Shown: positions 42,195 through 51,887, numbered from the stretch's first letter. The stretch: DNA of 64,000 nucleotides from Arcobacter sp. (GCA_020723085.1 DYJN01000018.1:1-64000), one strand, 5' to 3'. A program made the numbers and translations. Notes: generated from the sequence alone by a model not told the origin.

Positions 42195-44948
42195 ATGACC
42201 ACGCTCCATCGCGTTGCAACGGGCCTGCGCGCATGCGCCGCGACAGCCCTGATTCTGACTCTCGCTGCCGCCGGCGCCGCGGCGCAGCCACCCGCGCCGA
42301 AGAAAATCACCTCCGTGGAGGGCATCACCGAGTACCGCCTCGACAACGGTCTGCGCGTGCTGCTCTTCCCCGACCCGTCGAAGTCCACCATTACGGTCAA
42401 CATCACCTACCTGGTCGGCTCGCGCCACGAGGACTATGGCGAAACCGGCATGGCGCACCTTCTCGAGCACCTGTTGTTCATGGGCTCGAAAAACCATCCC
42501 GATATCAAGAAGGAGCTTCAGGACCACGGCACGCGCCCGAACGGCACGACGGCGTGGGACCGCACCAACTACTTCGAAACGTTCACTGCGTCCGAGGAGA
42601 ACCTCCGGTGGGCGCTGTCGATGGAATCCGACCGCATGGTGAACAGCTTCATCGCGAAAAAGGATCTCGACAGCGAGATGACCGTGGTCCGCAACGAAAT
42701 GGAGTCGGGCGAGAACTCTCCGGCGCGCGTCCTGTTCGAGCGTGTGCTGAGCACCGCGTTTCTCTGGCACAACTACGGCAAGTCGACCATCGGCGCGCGC
42801 AGCGACGTGGAGCGCGTGCCCATCGAGCGGCTGCAGGCCTTCTACCGCCACTTCTACCAGCCGGACAACGCCCTTCTGGTGGTGGCGGGGAAGTTCGACG
42901 CGAACCTGGCGCTCTCCCTGATCCAGAAGTCCTTCGGCGCGATTCCGAAGCCGAACCGCCAGTTGCGGCGCACCTACACCGTCGAGCCGGTGCAGGACGG
43001 CGAGCGGACGGTAACGGTGCGGCGCGTGGGCGATGTACAGTATGTCGCCGCCGCCTGGCACATCCCGCCTGGTTCGCATGAAGAATATCCAGCCGTGGAG
43101 ATGGCCGTGGAGATCCTCGGCGACCAGCCATCGGGGAGGCTGTACAAAGCCCTGGTGGAGACGAAGAAGGCGGCAAACGTGAGCATGTTCAGCGTTCAGC
43201 TTAAGGATCCCGGCTTCGCGTTCGCCCAGGCCATGGTCCGCATGGACAGCTCCCTGGAAGACGCCCACAAGGCGCTGCTTGACGCCGTTGCTGAAGTCAG
43301 GACGAAGCCGTTCGCCAGGGATGAACTCGAGCGCCAGCGGACGCGGTGGCTGAAGAACTTCGAACTCCGCATGAACGACCCGCAGGAAGTCGCCCTCGAA
43401 CTCTCCGAGTGGCAGGCGATGGGGGATTGGTGCCTGATGTTCCTCCACCGGGACCGGATCGAAAAGGTCACGCTCGAGCAAGTGCAGAAGGCCGCAGAAA
43501 AGTATTTCATCCCCTCCAACTGCACCGTCGGCCTCTTCATTCCCGAGAAGCAGCCGGTTCGCGCCGAGGTGCCTGAGCCCCCCGCCGTCGAGAAGCTCGT
43601 CGAGTCATACACCGGCAAGGCGGTCGTCTCGCAGGGCGAGTCTTTCGACGCCTCCCCTGCCAACATCGACGGGCGCACCATCCGCGGGGAGATCAACGGC
43701 GGACTGAGGATCGCCCTGCTGCCCAAGAAGACGCGCGGCTCGCAGGTCACAGCCGTGCTCAGCCTTCATTTTGGCGACGAAAACAACCTCCGGGGCCAGT
43801 CTTTCGTCGGCGGGCTCGCCGGGCAGATGCTGATGCGCGGTACCGCAAAACACACCCGCCAGCAGATCCGCGACGAGCTCGACCGCATCAAGGCCCAGGT
43901 CAACGTCGGCGGCAATGCCTCCGGCGCCTCCGCCCGCATCACGACCACCCGGGAGAACCTCCCCGCGGCGATCGACCTCGTCTTCGAAATGCTGAAGGAA
44001 TCGGCATTCCCGGAAAGCGAGTTCGACCAGCTCAAGCGCCAGGTGCTCGCCTCGCTGGAAAGCGCGAAGAGCCAGCCGCAGACAATCGCCTCCACAGCGC
44101 TCCAGCGTCACCTCATCCCCTATCCCAAAGGCGATGTCCGGTACGTGCCCGCCATCGACGAGCAGATCGAAGGCATCCAGAACGTCACCCTGGACCAGGT
44201 GAAGCAGTTCCATGCGCAGTATTACGGCTTGGCCGAAGGCGAGCTTGCCGTCATCGGCGACTTCGACCCGGAAAGCATCCAGCAGCAGATCGCGAAACTT
44301 TCGCACGACTGGAAAAGCCGGAAGAATTACGCCAGAATCCTGCGGAAATACATGGAGGTCAAACCCGCCGCGTCCGCCTTTGAGACGCCGGACAAAGCCA
44401 ACGCCCTGTGGATGGCGGGAACGGCCTTCCGGCTCACCGATTCCGACTCGGATTATCCCGCTCTCGTCTTCGGCAATTACCTCCTGGGACAGGGCATGAA
44501 TTCCCGGCTTTTCGCCCGCATCCGCAACAAGGAGGGCCTGAGTTACGGCGTTGGCTCCCAATTGATCGTTGGCGCTGCGGACGACCACGCCCTCTTCATC
44601 GCCTTCGCCATCTGCTCCCCCGAAAACGCCCCGAAAGTGGAAGCTTCGTTCCGCGACGAAATGAAGAAGATCCTCGCGGAGGGTTTCACCGCGGAGGAGG
44701 TCGAGGCAGGCAAGAAGAGCTGGCTCCAGAGCCGGCAGGTCAGCCGCGAAAACGACGGAGAGCTGGTGAGCCGCCTGGTGAGCCACGCTTACGAGCGCCG
44801 TACGATGGCCTTTGACGCGCAGCTGGAAGCGAAGGTCAGGGCGCTCACGCCGGAACAGGTCCGCGCCGTCATGGCCAACTACCTGGAGCCGGCGAAGCTC
44901 ACTTACATGCGCGCCGGCGACTTCAGGAAGGTGAACGTCGCCTGGTGA
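42195..44948 (+). CDS. Two-domain M16 (insulinase-like) metalloprotease, exported
   Basis: A 917-residue periplasmic protease. After a signal peptide (1-30) comes a first M16 half with inverted zinc motif HLLEH (His88, Glu91, His92) and the distal Glu in VVRNEMESGEN. It is followed by an M16_C domain (RLQAFYRHFYQPDNALLVVAG), a linker, and a second, catalytically empty M16 half (about 500-917, FVGGLAGQMLMRGTAKHT, ARIRNKEGLSYGVGSQ). Both halves in one chain resemble PqqL-like proteins. Upstream in-frame sequence to 41142 does not look coding. The stop overlaps the GTG of the next gene by 4 nt. Confidence 0.9.
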   Translation: MTTLHRVATGLRACAATALILTLAAAGAAAQPPAPKKITSVEGITEYRLDNGLRVLLFPDPSKSTITVNITYLVGSRHEDYGETGMAHLLEHLLFMGSKNHPDIKKELQDHGTRPNGTTAWDRTNYFETFTASEENLRWALSMESDRMVNSFIAKKDLDSEMTVVRNEMESGENSPARVLFERVLSTAFLWHNYGKSTIGARSDVERVPIERLQAFYRHFYQPDNALLVVAGKFDANLALSLIQKSFGAIPKPNRQLRRTYTVEPVQDGERTVTVRRVGDVQYVAAAWHIPPGSHEEYPAVEMAVEILGDQPSGRLYKALVETKKAANVSMFSVQLKDPGFAFAQAMVRMDSSLEDAHKALLDAVAEVRTKPFARDELERQRTRWLKNFELRMNDPQEVALELSEWQAMGDWCLMFLHRDRIEKVTLEQVQKAAEKYFIPSNCTVGLFIPEKQPVRAEVPEPPAVEKLVESYTGKAVVSQGESFDASPANIDGRTIRGEINGGLRIALLPKKTRGSQVTAVLSLHFGDENNLRGQSFVGGLAGQMLMRGTAKHTRQQIRDELDRIKAQVNVGGNASGASARITTTRENLPAAIDLVFEMLKESAFPESEFDQLKRQVLASLESAKSQPQTIASTALQRHLIPYPKGDVRYVPAIDEQIEGIQNVTLDQVKQFHAQYYGLAEGELAVIGDFDPESIQQQIAKLSHDWKSRKNYARILRKYMEVKPAASAFETPDKANALWMAGTAFRLTDSDSDYPALVFGNYLLGQGMNSRLFARIRNKEGLSYGVGSQLIVGAADDHALFIAFAICSPENAPKVEASFRDEMKKILAEGFTAEEVEAGKKSWLQSRQVSRENDGELVSRLVSHAYERRTMAFDAQLEAKVRALTPEQVRAVMANYLEPAKLTYMRAGDFRKVNVAW

Positions 44949-45460
44949 TCACCGGCCTCGTCCAGATCCGCCGCCTCGGCGAGCATAAGCGCGGCGAAAA
45001 CGAACGTTTCCGCCGCCACCTGAAGACTTACCGCTACGTCGAGCGCCGGCTCCGGCAGATTGCGGAGGAGATCGAGGCTCAGGTGGACTGCCTCGCCTGC
45101 GCCAACTGCTGCCGCGTGGCCACCGCCCGCCTTCTCCCGCGCGATGTGGAGAGGCTTGCCCGGCATTTCCGGCTCAGTGTGGAGAAATTCAAGCGGGAAT
45201 TCACCGAAGAAAGCGAGGAAGAGGGGCTGATTTTACGCCGTGATCCCGTGCGGGGCTGCGTCTTTCTTTCCGGTAACGAGTGCTCCGTTTACGACGTGCG
45301 CCCCGCCGCCTGCGTGGATTTTCCCCATCTGGTTCGCGGCTCAGGCTCCATCCCCTCGCGCATGTGGCAGTTCATCGACCGCGCCTGCTATTGTCCCATT
45401 GTGTACAACACGCTGGAAGCGTGGAAAGAGGAGACCGGCTTCTCCCCGGCGCCGCGTTGA
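44945..45460 (+). CDS. YkgJ-family zinc/iron-chelating cysteine-cluster protein
   Basis: A 171-residue cytoplasmic protein of the YkgJ (CxxCxxCC) family. The N-terminal cluster is CLACANCCRV; further cysteines lie at RGCVFLSGNECSVYDVRPAACVDFPHL and ACYCPIVYN, the standard arrangement for metal chelation. The role of the family is unclear. GTG 44945 overlaps the TGA of the M16 protease gene (GTGA), so translation is coupled. It is convergent with the DUF971 gene (16-nt gap). Confidence 0.87.
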   Translation: MITGLVQIRRLGEHKRGENERFRRHLKTYRYVERRLRQIAEEIEAQVDCLACANCCRVATARLLPRDVERLARHFRLSVEKFKREFTEESEEEGLILRRDPVRGCVFLSGNECSVYDVRPAACVDFPHLVRGSGSIPSRMWQFIDRACYCPIVYNTLEAWKEETGFSPAPR

Positions 45461-45476
45461 ACGGCCCTCCCGCCGC

Positions 45477-45842
45477 TTACAGCCGGCCTTCCCGCCGCAG
45501 CGCCTCGCACTCCGGGCAGGGACAGATGCTCCTCAGGTACTCGTAACTGTAGATGCCCGCGCTGTGCCCGTCGTTCCAGTCCACCCGGAAGGCGTAGGAG
45601 CCCACTTCTTCGATGCGGTTCATTTTCAGCTTCGGCCGGTACATCGGGAAGGGATTGTCCTGCGGCTTCGAATAGAAAGAGGGCTGCGGCTCCGTCCCGT
45701 GCGCCCCCGTGCACGTGGCGCAGGGGCAATGGTCGCGGAGATATTCGCAACTGTAATGGCTCTGATGCCCGTCGGCCCAGTCGATGGTGACGCCGCGCGA
45801 TTTGGATACGGCAATGTGTTGGGGATCGGTGCTGATCGTCAT
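45477..45842 (-). CDS. DUF971 domain protein
   Basis: A 121-residue protein with two copies of the strand-loop signature: ITIDWADGH-like then YLRDHCPCATC, and FRVDWNDGHSAGIYSYEYLRSICPCPEC. DUF971 also forms the N-terminus of gamma-butyrobetaine hydroxylases, where it binds zinc, and the C-terminus of plant HCF101 Fe-S carriers; a metal or Fe-S role is inferred. The start ATG 45842 lies 14 nt after the rel stop, so both are likely one transcript. Confidence 0.85.
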   Translation of the reverse strand: MTISTDPQHIAVSKSRGVTIDWADGHQSHYSCEYLRDHCPCATCTGAHGTEPQPSFYSKPQDNPFPMYRPKLKMNRIEEVGSYAFRVDWNDGHSAGIYSYEYLRSICPCPECEALRREGRL

Positions 45843-45856
45843 GCCTGTCTTGCTTC

Positions 45857-48103
45857 TCAGGAAACCCTCTCCACGTCGCGCACCCCCGGCACCCGGCGCA
45901 TCGCCTGCACCAGGCGCTCGAGCTGCTTTTTGTCGCGGACTTCGATCGTCATTTCCACCAGTGCGGAATCGAAGTTCTTCTCGTCGGCGTGCGCCTCCAC
46001 GCTGCGGATGTTTACGTTGTCGTCGAACAGAATCTGCGTGAGCTGGTTCAGCATCCCCGCCCGGTCGTCCGTCCGCACCACCAGCCGGACATGAAAGCTC
46101 GAGCTGGCAGAACGCGCCCACTCCACTTCGATGCGCCGTTCCGCTTCGTACATCAGGTTCTGGACGTTGGGGCAGCTCTTCGCGTGCACCGCCACGCCTT
46201 TGCCCCGCGTGATGTAACCCACGATGGGTTCGCCCTTGATCGGATTGCAGCACTTGGCGCGGTAAGTGAGCAGGTCGTCGACGCCCTTCACCTGAATGAC
46301 GTAGTCGCCGGCTTCCCCAGCCTTCTCCCGCGCGGGCGCCTGCGCTTCCGGCGGCGCCGCTGGCGCGGCTTCCGCCTCCGCGGCTTCCGGCGACAGCTTG
46401 CCGAGCACCTGCCGGGCGGAAAACTTGCCCCACCCCAGCGCTGCGTGAAGATCTTCGACCTTCGCGCAGCCGTATTCCGCCGCCACCGCTTCCATCTGCT
46501 GACGGCTGATCCGGCTGAGCGCCACTCCCAGCCGGCGCGCCTCACGCTCAAGCACGCGCTGACCGAGCTCAATGGCCTTCTCCCGCTCGGTGGCGTTGAT
46601 CACATGCCGGATCTTGTTCCTCGCCCGCGCGGTCTTGACGAACGCCAGCCAGTCCCGGCTCGGACGGCTGCCCGACTGCGTCAGGATCTCGACAACGTCG
46701 CCGTTCCGCAGCGGGTGTTTCAGCGGCACCATTCGTCCGTTGACGCGCGCTCCCACGCAGGCGTGGCCCACGTCGGTATGAATCGCGTAGGCGAAGTCCA
46801 CGGGCGTCGCATCGCGAGGCAGCACGACAATCTTGCCTTTGGGCGTGAAACAGTAGACTTCCTCCGGATACAGGTCCACTTTGAGGTTCGAGAGGAAGTC
46901 GGCCGGGTCGCGCATTTCGCGCTGCCATTCCACCAGTTGGCGCAGCCAGGCGATGCGCTGATCATCGGCGCCCGGCCCCTGCTTGCCTTCCTTGTACTTC
47001 CAGTGCGCCGCGATGCCCTCTTCGGCGAGCCGGTGCATCTGCTCGGTGCGGATCTGCACCTCGAACGGAACCCCGCCCGGGCCCATCACCGAGGTGTGGA
47101 GAGATTGGTAGAGATTGGGCCGCGGAATGGCGATAAAATCCTTGATGCGTCCGGGGATCGGGTGCCATTCGTGGTGGATGATGCCGAGCGCCGCATAGCA
47201 GTTCTTCACCGAATCCGTGATGATCCGCACGCCGAGCAGATCGTACACCTGCTCGATCGTGATCTTCTGCCGGCGCAGTTTTTGATAGACCGACCAAGGG
47301 CGCTTGACCCGGGCTTCCACGCGAGCCAGGATGCCCTCTTCCTTCAGCCGCTTTTCGATATGGGCGCGGATGGCGTCCAGATCGAGATGGCTGGCCTGGC
47401 GGCGCGTTTCGATCGCCGTGCTGATCTCCCGCCAGGTGTCGGGATCGAGATACTGGAAACCGAGGTCCTCCAGTTCCGCGCGAAGTTTGCCCATCCCGAG
47501 CCGGTGCGCGATCGGCGCATACAATTCCAGCGTCTCCGCGGCGATGCGCTCCTGCCGCTCCCTCGACAGCGAATCGAGCGTGCGCAGGTTGTGGAGCCGG
47601 TCGGCCAGTTTGACGATGATGACCCGGATGTCCTCCACCATCGCGAGCAGCATCTTGCGGACGCTTTCCGCCTGGCGCTCCTCCCGGTTGTGCATCTCGA
47701 TCTTGCTCAGCTTGGTGACGCCGTTCACGCAGCGGGCGGTCTCCTCGCCGAACTCGCGGCGGATCTCGTCCAGAGTCGCCGTCGTGTCCTCCAGCGTGTC
47801 GTGCAGAAGCGCCGTGACGAGGCACACATGGTCCATCTGCATATCGACCAGGATCCCGGCAACGGCCAGCGGATGGGCCATGTAAGGCTCGCCGGAATCG
47901 CGCTTCTGGCCCGCATGGCGCAGAGCGGCGAATTCGAACGCCCTGCGCAACAGGGCGAGATCCTCGCCGGGCCGCAGCCCCCGGATCCTGGATTCGAGCC
48001 TTTGAAAACCAGCTTCCAGTTCAGGCGGGATGACGCCGTCCACGGGCGCATCTCGCCCGGGGGATTCGGCAGGGGCAGCAGATGCGGGCTGTCTTCGGGT
48101 CAC
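45857..48103 (-). CDS. rel: Bifunctional (p)ppGpp synthetase/hydrolase Rel
   Basis: Makes and degrades (p)ppGpp in the stringent response. About 748 residues: HD hydrolase domain with HDTLED (101-106), synthetase domain with RVKRPWSVYQKL, RIITDSVKNCY and PGRIKDFIA, TGS domain (YCFTPKGKIVVLP), a zinc-finger/helical region with KCCNPIKGEPIVGYITRGKG, and a C-terminal ACT domain. RIKD (RxKD charge pattern) rather than ExDD marks a dual-function enzyme. The start is uncertain; GTG 48103 gives a normal length but has a weak ribosome site. It is downstream of a terminator, so it is a separate unit from the exb/TonB block. Confidence 0.94.
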   Translation of the reverse strand: MTRRQPASAAPAESPGRDAPVDGVIPPELEAGFQRLESRIRGLRPGEDLALLRRAFEFAALRHAGQKRDSGEPYMAHPLAVAGILVDMQMDHVCLVTALLHDTLEDTTATLDEIRREFGEETARCVNGVTKLSKIEMHNREERQAESVRKMLLAMVEDIRVIIVKLADRLHNLRTLDSLSRERQERIAAETLELYAPIAHRLGMGKLRAELEDLGFQYLDPDTWREISTAIETRRQASHLDLDAIRAHIEKRLKEEGILARVEARVKRPWSVYQKLRRQKITIEQVYDLLGVRIITDSVKNCYAALGIIHHEWHPIPGRIKDFIAIPRPNLYQSLHTSVMGPGGVPFEVQIRTEQMHRLAEEGIAAHWKYKEGKQGPGADDQRIAWLRQLVEWQREMRDPADFLSNLKVDLYPEEVYCFTPKGKIVVLPRDATPVDFAYAIHTDVGHACVGARVNGRMVPLKHPLRNGDVVEILTQSGSRPSRDWLAFVKTARARNKIRHVINATEREKAIELGQRVLEREARRLGVALSRISRQQMEAVAAEYGCAKVEDLHAALGWGKFSARQVLGKLSPEAAEAEAAPAAPPEAQAPAREKAGEAGDYVIQVKGVDDLLTYRAKCCNPIKGEPIVGYITRGKGVAVHAKSCPNVQNLMYEAERRIEVEWARSASSSFHVRLVVRTDDRAGMLNQLTQILFDDNVNIRSVEAHADEKNFDSALVEMTIEVRDKKQLERLVQAMRRVPGVRDVERVS

Positions 48104-48118
48104 AATCGAGCACCGCCA

Positions 48119-48150
48119 AAAGCAAAGGCGAGAGCTTCCGCTCTCGCCTT
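48119..48150 (-). terminator. Rho-independent terminator between the TPR lipoprotein and rel
   Basis: A perfect 11-bp stem, AAGGCGAGAGC (48125-48135) with GCTCTCGCCTT (48140-48150), with a GGAA loop on the minus strand, followed by TGCTTTTGG. It lies 41 nt after the lipoprotein stop. Confidence 0.85.
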
Positions 48151-48191
48151 CATTGTACTGGAATGGCAGGCCGCTGCCCGGCGCTGCGGCG

Positions 48192-49040
48192 TCACTGCTG
48201 TTCGCTGACGACGCCGGAGGACTTGGGCTGCCGCTCGGCCTTGATCTTGCGCGTCTCCAGCGTCTTGTTGATCCACATGTCGGCTTCGTCGACGTCCTTC
48301 TTGTAGGCCGCGGCATCGTCTTGCAGATCCCCGCGCTCCCGATACAGCAGGTTCAGATAGGCCATGGCGTCGTCATACTCGGGATCGATCTCGAGAGCCT
48401 TCCTCAGGTTCGCGATCCCGTCCTCGATCATCGCCATGTTCTTCTCGCGCAGTTCCGTGCGCACCTTCTTGTCCTTCAGCGGTCCAGGCTCATCCGGCTT
48501 CATGCCGAGCTTGTTCCGGGCCGCCATCCAGACGGGGTAGAACTTGGCCCAGGCGATGACGCCCAGCGAATAGTACGCTTCCTTCTCTTTCGGATCCACT
48601 TCGACCAGCCGCCGGTTCCATTCCGCAGCCTTATCCAGCCGCGCGAGTTTCTCTTCGGTAGTGGGGGCGCCGCTCGACTGCTGGTAAGCAAGAGAGGCCA
48701 GAGACTTGATGGCGGTCGTGTTCTTCGGATCGTCGTTGAGGACTTCCAGGAAGTACTTGGCCGCATTCTCGGCGTAGGCCAGGTTCTCCGGAGACTCTGC
48801 GCCGGGAATGTACTGGCTCATGTACGCGGTGGCCAAGTAAAGTTTCGCGGTCGGGTACGTCGGGTCAAGCTCGATGGCGCGCTTGAAGAACTCGACCGCA
48901 TCGGCATACTTGGCGTTCTTGAACGCCTGCACGCCCTTGTTCAGGTTGTCGCGGGCTTCGAGCTTCCTGCAGCCTGCGGAAGCGCCGGCAAGCACCAGGA
49001 CAGCAGCCGCGGCGAGGGATACGAGAATCTTCCGTAACAT
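48192..49040 (-). CDS. TPR-repeat lipoprotein
   Basis: A 282-residue lipid-anchored periplasmic protein. The signal has a lipobox-like LAGASAGC with Cys at about 24. At least three to four tetratricopeptide units follow (DNLNKGVQAFKNAKYADAVEFFKRAIELDPTYPTAKLYLATAYM, AAEWNRRLVEVDPKEKEAYYSLGVIAW, ANLRKALEIDPEYDDAMAYLNLLYRERGDL). It is probably a scaffold working with the ExbB/ExbD/TonB proteins encoded upstream. A good GGAGG lies before the ATG. It is the last gene before the terminator. Confidence 0.86.
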   Translation of the reverse strand: MLRKILVSLAAAAVLVLAGASAGCRKLEARDNLNKGVQAFKNAKYADAVEFFKRAIELDPTYPTAKLYLATAYMSQYIPGAESPENLAYAENAAKYFLEVLNDDPKNTTAIKSLASLAYQQSSGAPTTEEKLARLDKAAEWNRRLVEVDPKEKEAYYSLGVIAWAKFYPVWMAARNKLGMKPDEPGPLKDKKVRTELREKNMAMIEDGIANLRKALEIDPEYDDAMAYLNLLYRERGDLQDDAAAYKKDVDEADMWINKTLETRKIKAERQPKSSGVVSEQQ

Positions 49041-49056
49041 CCGACTGTACCTCCGC

Positions 49057-49482
49057 TTACTCGCCCGCTTCCACCTTGGCGGTCATCAGCCCGACCTTGT
49101 CCATCTGGGCTCCCTTGGCGATGTCAATCGCCTTGGCCACGTACTGGAACTCCAGATCGGGATCCGCCTTCACGAACACGACACGCTCTGCGCGGGTCTT
49201 GAAGACTTCCAGCAGGCGCTCTCCCAGCCTCTCCTCAGCGATCGGCTCCGTGTTCAGCATCATCGACCGATCCCTGTTGATGATGATCACCACCGTGCGG
49301 TCGACCTCCGGCGGGGGAGCGTTCGGCGGAGGGGGTTGCGGGATCAGCGCCTCAAGCCCTTTGGGGGTCAGAGGCGTGATCACCATGAAAATGATAAGGA
49401 GCACGAGCAGAACGTCGATCAGCGGCGTCATATTGATGTCGGCTTTCGGTCCCTGACCGGAGCCGCCCACTGCCATTCCCAT
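49057..49482 (-). CDS. ExbD/TolR-type biopolymer transport protein
   Basis: A 141-residue single-span inner membrane protein that couples proton flow through ExbB/TolQ to TonB-like proteins. DINMTPLIDVLLVLLIIFMVITP is the transmembrane segment, with the proton-carrying Asp in PLIDV. The periplasmic part (VVIIINRDRSMMLNTEPI, VFVKADPDLEFQYVAKAID) is standard. Between them is a Pro-rich linker (PPPPNAPPPE). It has AAAGGAG before the ATG. It is the second of two exbD copies in this operon, differing mainly in linker and tail. Confidence 0.93.
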   Translation of the reverse strand: MGMAVGGSGQGPKADINMTPLIDVLLVLLIIFMVITPLTPKGLEALIPQPPPPNAPPPEVDRTVVIIINRDRSMMLNTEPIAEERLGERLLEVFKTRAERVVFVKADPDLEFQYVAKAIDIAKGAQMDKVGLMTAKVEAGE

Positions 49483-49570
49483 AGCAACTCTCCTTTAAAA
49501 ACTGTTCCTTCCCGCCCCTTCCGTCAGGGGCGATTCAGCCACTGCGCCGGAGATAATTCTCCAGCACGCC

Positions 49571-50032
49571 TCAAGGCGTGACCGTTGCGCCGCTCATAGC
49601 CTCCATGCGAGCCTTGGCCCTGGCGTCGAGCTCGGTCAGCAGGCCGATGTTGTCCACGCCGGCGGCGCGCAAGTTGTCCACCACCTCGACTACCCGCTCG
49701 TAGCGCGCCCGGGCATCAGACTTCACATAGCAGGTCTTGTCAAGCCGGTTCGCCAGCAGATCCCTCACTTTGGGCGCGATGTCGGCCGGGTTGGCCTGCT
49801 TGGCGCCGAGAAAGACCTTGCCGTCCCGGGTGATGGCCACCACCACGGCGTCTTCCTTATCTGCGTCGTTCATGGGGATCGGGTTCATCGTCTTGGCGAG
49901 ATCCACGCTGACGCCCTTCGAGAGCATCGGCGTGATCACCATGAAGATGATGAGCAGCACGAGCATCACGTCGACCATCGGCGTCACGTTGATGTCGGAG
50001 ATCGCCTTCTTCACCTGTGATTTCTTAGCCAT
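49571..50032 (-). CDS. ExbD/TolR-type biopolymer transport protein
   Basis: A 153-residue ExbD/TolR homologue. The transmembrane segment SDINVTPMVDVMLVLLIIF carries the conserved Asp in MVDV. The periplasmic domain has VVVAITRDGKVFLGAKQ and CYVKSDARARYERVVEVVDNLRAAGVDNIGLLTE. Compared with the neighbouring copy it lacks the Pro-rich linker and has an unusual Cys. AAGGAGG precedes the ATG. Two ExbD proteins per ExbB often form a heteromeric coupling unit; that is inferred here. Confidence 0.94.
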   Translation of the reverse strand: MAKKSQVKKAISDINVTPMVDVMLVLLIIFMVITPMLSKGVSVDLAKTMNPIPMNDADKEDAVVVAITRDGKVFLGAKQANPADIAPKVRDLLANRLDKTCYVKSDARARYERVVEVVDNLRAAGVDNIGLLTELDARAKARMEAMSGATVTP

Positions 50033-50159
50033 TCAACGGGCCTCCTTCTTTCCGGATCCGTCCGGCGCCGCTGGAACGGGGAGCGGCTGCCTGCCGCTCC
50101 CCGCCATCAGTTCAACTCGCTGGACAGTTCACCTTTGGCTCCGGGTCCCGGCCGGAGGA

Positions 50160-50894
50160 CTACTTCACCGCTCCCGTGCGGATCCGCTTCAGGAAGTAAT
50201 CGATCAGCTCGGAGCTGGAGTTCGACATCTCGACATCGAACCCCTTCAGGCGCTCGTTGAAGTAGTTGAACATCCAGACGGCCGGAATGGCGACGAACAG
50301 ACCGATTGCGGTGGTGACCAGCGCTTCCGAAATACCACCGGCTACGGCGCCAAGGCCCGTCGACTTCTCGGTCGAAATGCCCTTGAACGCGTTGATGATG
50401 CCGACCACCGTGCCGAACAGTCCGACGAACGGGGCGCTGGATCCGATGGTGGCCAGACCGCTGATGCCGCGGTCCAACTCCGAGCGCACGATGGCCTGGG
50501 CGCGCTCCAGAGCGCGGTTGGACGCCTCCACGATGTCGCCGGGAATCTCCGTGCTCAGCTCATGCGCCCGGAACTCCTGAAGGCCTGCCACAACCACCTT
50601 CGCCAGATGGGACTTCTTGTAACGGTCTGCGATCTTGATGGCCTCATCCAGCTTGCCTTCCCGCAGCGCGCCGGCCACAGCCGGAGCGAACAGGCGGGAC
50701 TGCTTGCGGGCTGCATTGTAAACAATGAGCCGGTCGATCATCACGCCGATGGACCATGCCGACATGATGAACAGGACGATCACCACCGCTTTTGCCATCC
50801 AGCCCATCTGGTTCCACATCGAACGGAGGTCGAACGAGACGGCGCCGGTTTCCTGAAGCAACAGGAACGACCAGACTTGCAATTGAAGAAGCAT
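50160..50894 (-). CDS. ExbB/TolQ/MotA-family proton channel
   Basis: A 244-residue membrane protein with three helices that forms the pentameric proton channel with ExbD. The MotA_ExbB domain is evident: LDRGISGLATIGSSAPFVGLFGTVVGIINAFKGI, then GISEALVTTAIGLFVAIPAVWMFNYF. The N-terminal helix is at about 34-55. AGGAGA lies 10 nt before the ATG. It lies between tonB and the two exbD genes in an operon; either TonB- or Tol-type use is possible, but the adjacent tonB favours TonB. Confidence 0.94.
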   Translation of the reverse strand: MLLQLQVWSFLLLQETGAVSFDLRSMWNQMGWMAKAVVIVLFIMSAWSIGVMIDRLIVYNAARKQSRLFAPAVAGALREGKLDEAIKIADRYKKSHLAKVVVAGLQEFRAHELSTEIPGDIVEASNRALERAQAIVRSELDRGISGLATIGSSAPFVGLFGTVVGIINAFKGISTEKSTGLGAVAGGISEALVTTAIGLFVAIPAVWMFNYFNERLKGFDVEMSNSSSELIDYFLKRIRTGAVK

Positions 50895-50966
50895 CTTCTT
50901 TTCTCTCCTGCGAGTTGAGTTGAATCGAACGGACTCTAGCTGGATCCCACGACCGGCGTCAAGCCC

Positions 50967-51734
50967 TCACATGCTGAGCGTGAAGTTGACGTCGATCTGG
51001 GTGACCACTTCGACCGGTTCGCCGTTCAGCAGCGTCGGCTTATAGCGCCACTGTTTCACGGCTTCGGTCGCCGCCTGCACCAGCAGCGGGTGGCCCGACA
51101 CCAGAGTCAGATTCTGGATCGTGCCGTCGCGGCCGATGATGGCAGTAAACTTGACGGTGCCCTGAATGCGCGCCTGCTTGGCCAGCGGCGGGTACATCGG
51201 TTTGGGCTGGTAGATCAGCATTGCCTGCTGGACGTTGCCGCCTACCGTAATCCGGCGCGGCGCCGCCCGCTTGACCTCCTGCTTGACAGGCGGAGGCGGA
51301 GGCGGAGGCGCGGCGGTCGGGACGCTGCTGATGATGCCGCCGATGACGCCGCCCGGCGAACCGCCCGGCACGCCACCGGGCACGCCGCCCACCACGCCAA
51401 CGCCCGAAGAGGGCGGCAGCTCATCCTCTTTGATGATCGCGATCTCTTTCGGAACCTGCTTCGGCGCCATCAACCTCGAACCGTCGAACTGCCGAGGGAT
51501 GACCTTCTGCACCCGCACCACCTGAGTCGCTGGAGGGGGCGGAGGGGGCGGAGGCGGAGGAGGCGGAGGCGCCACCAGCATCGACTGCAACGCCGTCTGA
51601 GGCAACATCTCCGGATTCAGGAGCGGAATGATGACCGCCGCCACGACCAGCAGCACCTGCAGGAGGGTGGAGATGATCACCGTCCAACTCTTGTTGGTCT
51701 TGGCGCGACCTTCAACAAGCGACTGTTCAAACAT
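50967..51734 (-). CDS. Energy transducer TonB
   Basis: A 255-residue TonB protein. It has a single N-terminal membrane anchor (about 17-40), then a run of 13 prolines, a basic segment, a Gly/Val repeat region with repeated VPGG units (about 115-138), a second Pro run, and the C-terminal TonB fold (about 178-255: QQAMLIYQPKPMYPPLAKQARIQGTVKFTAIIGRDG, VSGHPLLVQAATEAVKQWRYKPT). The Pro and Gly runs are the periplasm-spanning spacer. AAGGAG precedes the ATG. It is followed by exbB and two exbD genes, so the whole coupling complex is encoded together, right after secDF. Confidence 0.94.
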   Translation of the reverse strand: MFEQSLVEGRAKTNKSWTVIISTLLQVLLVVAAVIIPLLNPEMLPQTALQSMLVAPPPPPPPPPPPPPATQVVRVQKVIPRQFDGSRLMAPKQVPKEIAIIKEDELPPSSGVGVVGGVPGGVPGGSPGGVIGGIISSVPTAAPPPPPPPVKQEVKRAAPRRITVGGNVQQAMLIYQPKPMYPPLAKQARIQGTVKFTAIIGRDGTIQNLTLVSGHPLLVQAATEAVKQWRYKPTLLNGEPVEVVTQIDVNFTLSM

Positions 51735-51887
51735 GGGCCTTCTCCTTCGGTCCGGGCTGCCGGCTTGGGACCCGCCGGAACCGTTTCCAATCCTATGGAC
51801 ACCAACAAGGCCGGGAGGTTCCCGGAACCGCCCGTCCTTCCGAACTCTCTTCCGGCCGGCGCCGCGAGAGCATGCTGCGCTCCCTGC

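Noticed and set aside
51531-51572. GGAGGGGGC-type DNA repeat
   Set aside because: It simply codes for the 13-proline spacer of TonB.
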